From Phocoena phocoena (lineage: Eukaryota; Chordata; Mammalia; Artiodactyla; Phocoenidae), in NCBI RefSeq assembly GCF_963924675.1, contig NC_089224.1, positions 42,575,158 through 42,639,157 on the forward strand: 64,000 nt of DNA, in the 5' to 3' direction. Every line of letters starts with the position of its first letter. Position 1 is the first letter of the stretch. Of the stretch, positions 60,952 to 64,000 are shown piece after piece. The position numbers and the translations under genes were made by a program. A model generated the notes under the pieces. It worked only from the letters and a program-made list of their open reading frames with translations, had not been told where the DNA came from and made no database searches.

Positions 60952-61160
60952 TTATTATTATTATTTTTGTGGTACGCAGGCCTCTCACTGTTGTGGCCTC
61001 TCCCGCCGCGGAGCACAGGCTCCGGACGCGCAGGCCCAGCAGCCATGGCTCACGGGCCCAGCCGCTCCGCGGCATGTGGAATCCTTCAGGACCGGGACAC
61101 GAACCCACGTCCCCTGCATTGGCAGGCGGACTCCCAACCACTGCGCCACCAGGGAAGACC
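60952..61160 (-). mobile_element. CHR-type SINE, short form, nested in the MULE
   Basis: A (TTA)n-like tail is followed by 'gtggtacgcaggcctctcac', and the head at the other end reads 'ccactgcgccaccagggaag'. The flanks ttccattatttta (60939-60951) and tccatcatgtttta (61161-61174) look like a decayed target duplication. ORFs of 68-115 codons over it are shadows. Confidence 0.94.
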
Positions 61161-61273
61161 TCCATCATGTTTTAACAGCAAAATCGCCCTAAGATTGATT
61201 AGTTATGTGGCAAAAATGTTTGTGGCAAAAATTTCTATGGCAAAGATGCTTCCAACGAAAATACTGAACATAA

Positions 61274-61330
61274 TATTAAAGATGTGGACTCTTAAGCACA
61301 AAAAGTTTAAGTAGCACCTTGCCCAAGCTA
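61274..61330 (-). repeat. MIR SINE, antisense, right part of the interrupted copy
   Basis: 'aaagatgtggactcttaagc', 'acaaaaagtttaagtagcac' and 'cttgcccaagctag' continue the antisense MIR from the 'acagatgaggaaactgag' position where the left part stopped at 60208. Confidence 0.65.
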
Positions 61331-62589
61331 GAAGTTTGGAAACTAGGAAATTTTTTTGAAATGAAAAAAAAAATCCTTGGGTCAAAATTAATACATAAAG
61401 ATCTGAATAGATTATAATAGAAAACACCAGTTCTCCTAGCCCCAGCCTACAATTAATATGGAATGCTCATTACCTAATTTCAATTTTCTTCTGATTTAGT
61501 TTTGCTTTCCCCCACAGAAGATGTTCAGTAAATAAATATTTTTTGGTGTTAAGTAATATCTTAAAGCACAAAACCATATTGTTAAAAAAAATCATTTTTG
61601 AAAACAATCTTCTAAGACTGTGTTAAAGTTCCATTTTCCTGCTTTACTGCATGGAATGTCATGATCGCATTGACACAGTGGCTTCAGAGACTTCATTACA
61701 AACATCAAGTAAGCAAAGTATATAATATATTAAGACCCTCAAACTTTTTTGAAAATTTTTCCTGAATTTTCAAGATTTTGGTTACTTTCTACTTGATTTT
61801 TCAGTTGAAGCAAAGTGGAAATAAAAAGAAAAGGGATTTTGATTGTGCTTTTGTTCAACACACTGAAAGGTCTCAGTATCCTTTGCTTTTCCAGTTGATC
61901 CACTTTCTGAATCTTTGTGGCTACTTCACTATTGCCCCTTTTGTTACAGTAAGTAGGTTACGAAGCTTTCATTCCTCCCTTTGTATAAACTGTGTGCAAA
62001 CTCTACTTTTCACTTCTTCTACATACTAGTTAAAACTTGAAGCCAACTGAAGTCCACTAGAGAAAGAAATAAATAATCTCTATGTCAGAATAATGTCAAA
62101 AACTTTATGACATTTTGTTTTGCTTTGTTTTTAGGTTTGATTCATAAAAATTCCAGACAGTTTTGGGACAAATCTGTATATTTTAACCTTTTCCTCCCAA
62201 AACTAAAAAAAAAAAAAAAAAAACTGGAACAAAAAGAAATGCCTCTGTCCCAAATGAAAACATCATTTAAGGACAAGGTAAGGACAAACAGAGGAAAAGA
62301 AAAAGAGATACATCAGTCCATTAACATAGAAGAAGCAAGTGAAATAATGTGCCACAGTGAATGTACCACAAGGGAACAGAGGGGAAGACCTCTCTGTTAA
62401 CACAGAATAGAGCAAGCAGCTTGACACCAGAAATACACTGAGAAGAACAGAAATAAAATAGATCATGTCCCTACTCCTAACCTTAACCATACACAAAACC
62501 CTCATCATAATTCCTTACACAATAACCCTTCATTCTAACCCCGACAGAAATGCCAGCTTCCTGAATTGGAACACTGACTTCCCAAACAG
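61331..62589. other. Unassigned DNA
   Basis: No recognised repeats or genes. A run of 20 A lies at about 62204-62223. A C/A-rich stretch at 62465-62530 is discussed among the rejected items. Confidence 0.42.
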
Positions 62590-62770
62590 ATGTCAGACAT
62601 TAGCCACTGGCCTTAGCTGCCATCAATATTAATCAGCTAATCTTAACATTAGCAAAACATACTCATCTTAAGGCTGAACTTGTGCTACTATTTTGTGGAG
62701 GACAATTATTAGCAAATTAAAATAATTAGGATGATGTCAGCACACATATTGTCAATTACAATAATCTTTT
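62590..62770. promoter_or_regulatory. Candidate conserved non-coding segment
   Basis: A 180-bp block dense in homeodomain TAAT/ATTA cores ('caatattaatcagctaatct', 'gacaattattagcaaattaa', 'aataattagg', 'gtcaattacaataatc') also has gatgtcagcac, whose reverse complement gtgctgacatc contains a MAF half-site TGCTGAC. No repeat signature was seen. This composition is typical of developmental enhancers but is not proof. Confidence 0.28.
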
Positions 62771-63514
62771 AAAAAAGAAAACACAGATGTCTCTCCTTGT
62801 TTTATTAAGGGCATTATTGTCACTTAGAGTTTAAAGGCTTGAATTTCCCAAATACATGGTAATGACATGTATAACATTTCTTTCCCTCAATCAGTAAGAA
62901 GAGACTTTCTTAAACTATTAATCATCTTTGATAATCAAGAGGCTTTCAATTACTAATTTACTAATGGTTATTACTTATGTATAGAGATTTCTAAAAATTA
63001 TAGCACTATAGCAAGAATAATTTCATTGGCATAAAATTTGCTAAACCATTTGTGTATATACTGGGTTTTTCTATCCTTTTGTTAGTAGTTGGACAACTAC
63101 ATAAAAATTGTTCTAAACTTTTAAGTAAAATATTTTTAAAAGTGAAAGCATTTCATGGTACAAATATGGAAATTTTAATTTTTCTTAATTTTTACATCAA
63201 AATGGCTGAAATGCTGCCTTTTGTCTGGTCTAGTATGTCTGAGTCTACAACACAGGGGTTTGTCAAGCCCATTAAATTTTGTGCTTTTTCATCTCTTCAT
63301 ACAATACCACATATATCTCCATGGGCAATTAAGCATTAACAAGCATTTTTGTGGTTATTGCTGTTAAAGGCAACAACAATCATAGCAAATTATTTCCTCT
63401 CATGACGCACCAAGAGTCAGTTCCTGGTGCAATTCTCAAACACACCCCTTAGGGGCTGGATTCAAGAAATAGCCCTTGTTATTTGGAAGTTCAAAATGTA
63501 ATTAAATCATAAAC
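62771..63514. other. Unassigned AT-rich DNA
   Basis: No recognised feature; a 95-codon frame (63052-63339) has no recognisable domain. Confidence 0.42.
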
Positions 63515-63660
63515 AGTTACATTTATTCACATGACAAATATGTACCAAGTGCCTACTATGTGCTATATACTGTGCTAGGCTCTGGAGATACACCATTTAT
63601 TAGGACAAACATCCTGCCTTTACAGGACTTAGTCTATATACTGAGTACAAATTAAACACA
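63515..63660 (-). mobile_element. LINE-2 3' end, antisense
   Basis: 'catttattcacatgacaaat', 'gtgcctactatgtgctatat', 'ctgtgctaggctctggagat' and 'tcctgcctttacaggactta' are a clear reverse complement of the L2 3' terminus. Confidence 0.78.
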
Positions 63661-64000
63661 AATGGATCCCTGATATCTACCATTCTGAACGGGTCTCTGT
63701 TAGGAATAATATAAGAAAAAGCAGAAGTAGAAGGAGTGTGAACAAAGCTTGTATACTGGGAAGCAAAAAGGATGAAAGGGGCTGATAGCTCAGAATGAAA
63801 AAAAAGAAAAAAATAGGATGGAAGATGGTGGTAAATTAGTGTATATTCATGGATCTATTCCAGGCACAGAGCAATCTACTCAAATCAGAACAAGGTTTTG
63901 GAATAAAATGAAGGTGAAGTTATAATAGAAAGGACAGAGTGAGGAGGCTTTGGGGTTCTCTGCCACAATGAAGTTTTGGGCCTCCCATGGTTTTCACTTA
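63661..64000. other. Unassigned DNA to window end
   Basis: It may continue the L2 in decayed form, but nothing can be stated firmly. Confidence 0.4.

Larger units (their letters stand above)
60209..61273 (+). mobile_element. MULE (MuDR-type) DNA transposon with long terminal inverted repeats
   Basis: Terminal inverted repeats of about 100 bp are visible. The left one (about 60209-60320) reads 'aagcatctttgctgt', 'tttttgccacaaacatgttt' and 'gccatataactaatt'. The right one (about 61171-61273), reverse-complemented, reads 'ggaagcatctttgcc', 'tttttgccacaaacattttt' and 'gccacataactaatc'. Between them lies a transposase relic and a later SINE. The insertion splits a MIR, with degraded flanking 10-mers tgtaaaaggt and tattaaagat. 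MULEs make 8-11 bp duplications. The mammalian family may be Ricksha, but that name is from memory. Without the SINE it is about 850 bp, an internally deleted copy. Confidence 0.72.

Noticed and set aside
11546..61160. tRNA genes at the CHR SINE heads (box A and box B present)
   Set aside because: The tRNA-like parts belong to SINEs flanked by target duplications and lack an intact tRNA cloverleaf.
62465..62530. C/A-rich stretch resembling mitochondrial protein-coding strand (possible NUMT)
   Set aside because: Composition is suggestive, but only about 65 bp shows it and no mitochondrial gene segment could be recognised. Base composition alone is not enough.

Overview
The window reads as mammalian nuclear DNA, most probably from a whale or dolphin. 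It is AT-rich and almost entirely non-coding. Intact long reading frames are absent, and everything confidently recognised is an interspersed or simple repeat. The taxonomic pointer is a set of seven tRNA-Glu-derived SINEs of the CHR type. Three are long copies of about 340-395 bp plus tail, and four are short copies of about 200 bp whose heads run 'cctggtggcgcagtggttgagagtccgcctgcc...' and whose 3' ends run '...gcccgcgtaccgc(A)n'. CHR SINEs are known from cetaceans, hippos and ruminants, and the short form is very abundant in cetaceans. A cetartiodactyl-type L1 is also present, while no BovB/Bov-A (ruminant) or PRE-1 (pig) repeats were seen. The species call is inference.

Layout. 1-2856: AT-rich single-copy-like DNA with a (TA)15 run. 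2857-7180: the 5' half of a fairly young L1 (promoter/5'UTR, broken ORF1, start of ORF2), abutting an older L1 fragment in the opposite orientation. 7181-17000: mostly unassigned, with a CHR SINE, a MIR, a 1.1 kb antisense L1 and two minus-strand coding-like patches of unknown identity. 17000-31000: LTR-like pieces, three L1 3' fragments, a MaLR LTR, three CHR SINEs, a hAT fragment and a CTCF-like motif. 31500-35000: MIR, hAT and a permuted old L1. 35000-42500: largely unassigned, then an L1 3' end, an L3/CR1-like piece, and a 1.6 kb L2 into which two MER5A-type elements inserted in opposite orientations. 42500-49400: MIRs, an L2 fragment, an L1 3' end carrying a nested CHR SINE, another CHR SINE and a 60-bp Z-DNA-prone alternating tract. 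49400-56500: mostly unassigned, with MER20, MIRs and microsatellites. 56500-64000: a GA tract, two candidate conserved non-coding segments, a candidate minus-strand exon, and a triple nest (MIR, then a MULE-type DNA transposon with a recognisable transposase remnant, then a CHR SINE).

No protein-coding gene, functional RNA gene, operon or CRISPR array can be supported. The window looks like an intergenic or large-intron stretch whose visible history is layered transposition. Nothing here amounts to a new biological system. The most informative items are the MULE relic with its terminal inverted repeats and nest, the abnormal L1 junctions, a SINE with an apparent 3' extension, and a few segments that merit alignment as possible enhancers or exons. 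All repeat-family names rest on recall of consensus features, without a database search; MIR, L2 and LTR boundaries are approximate.
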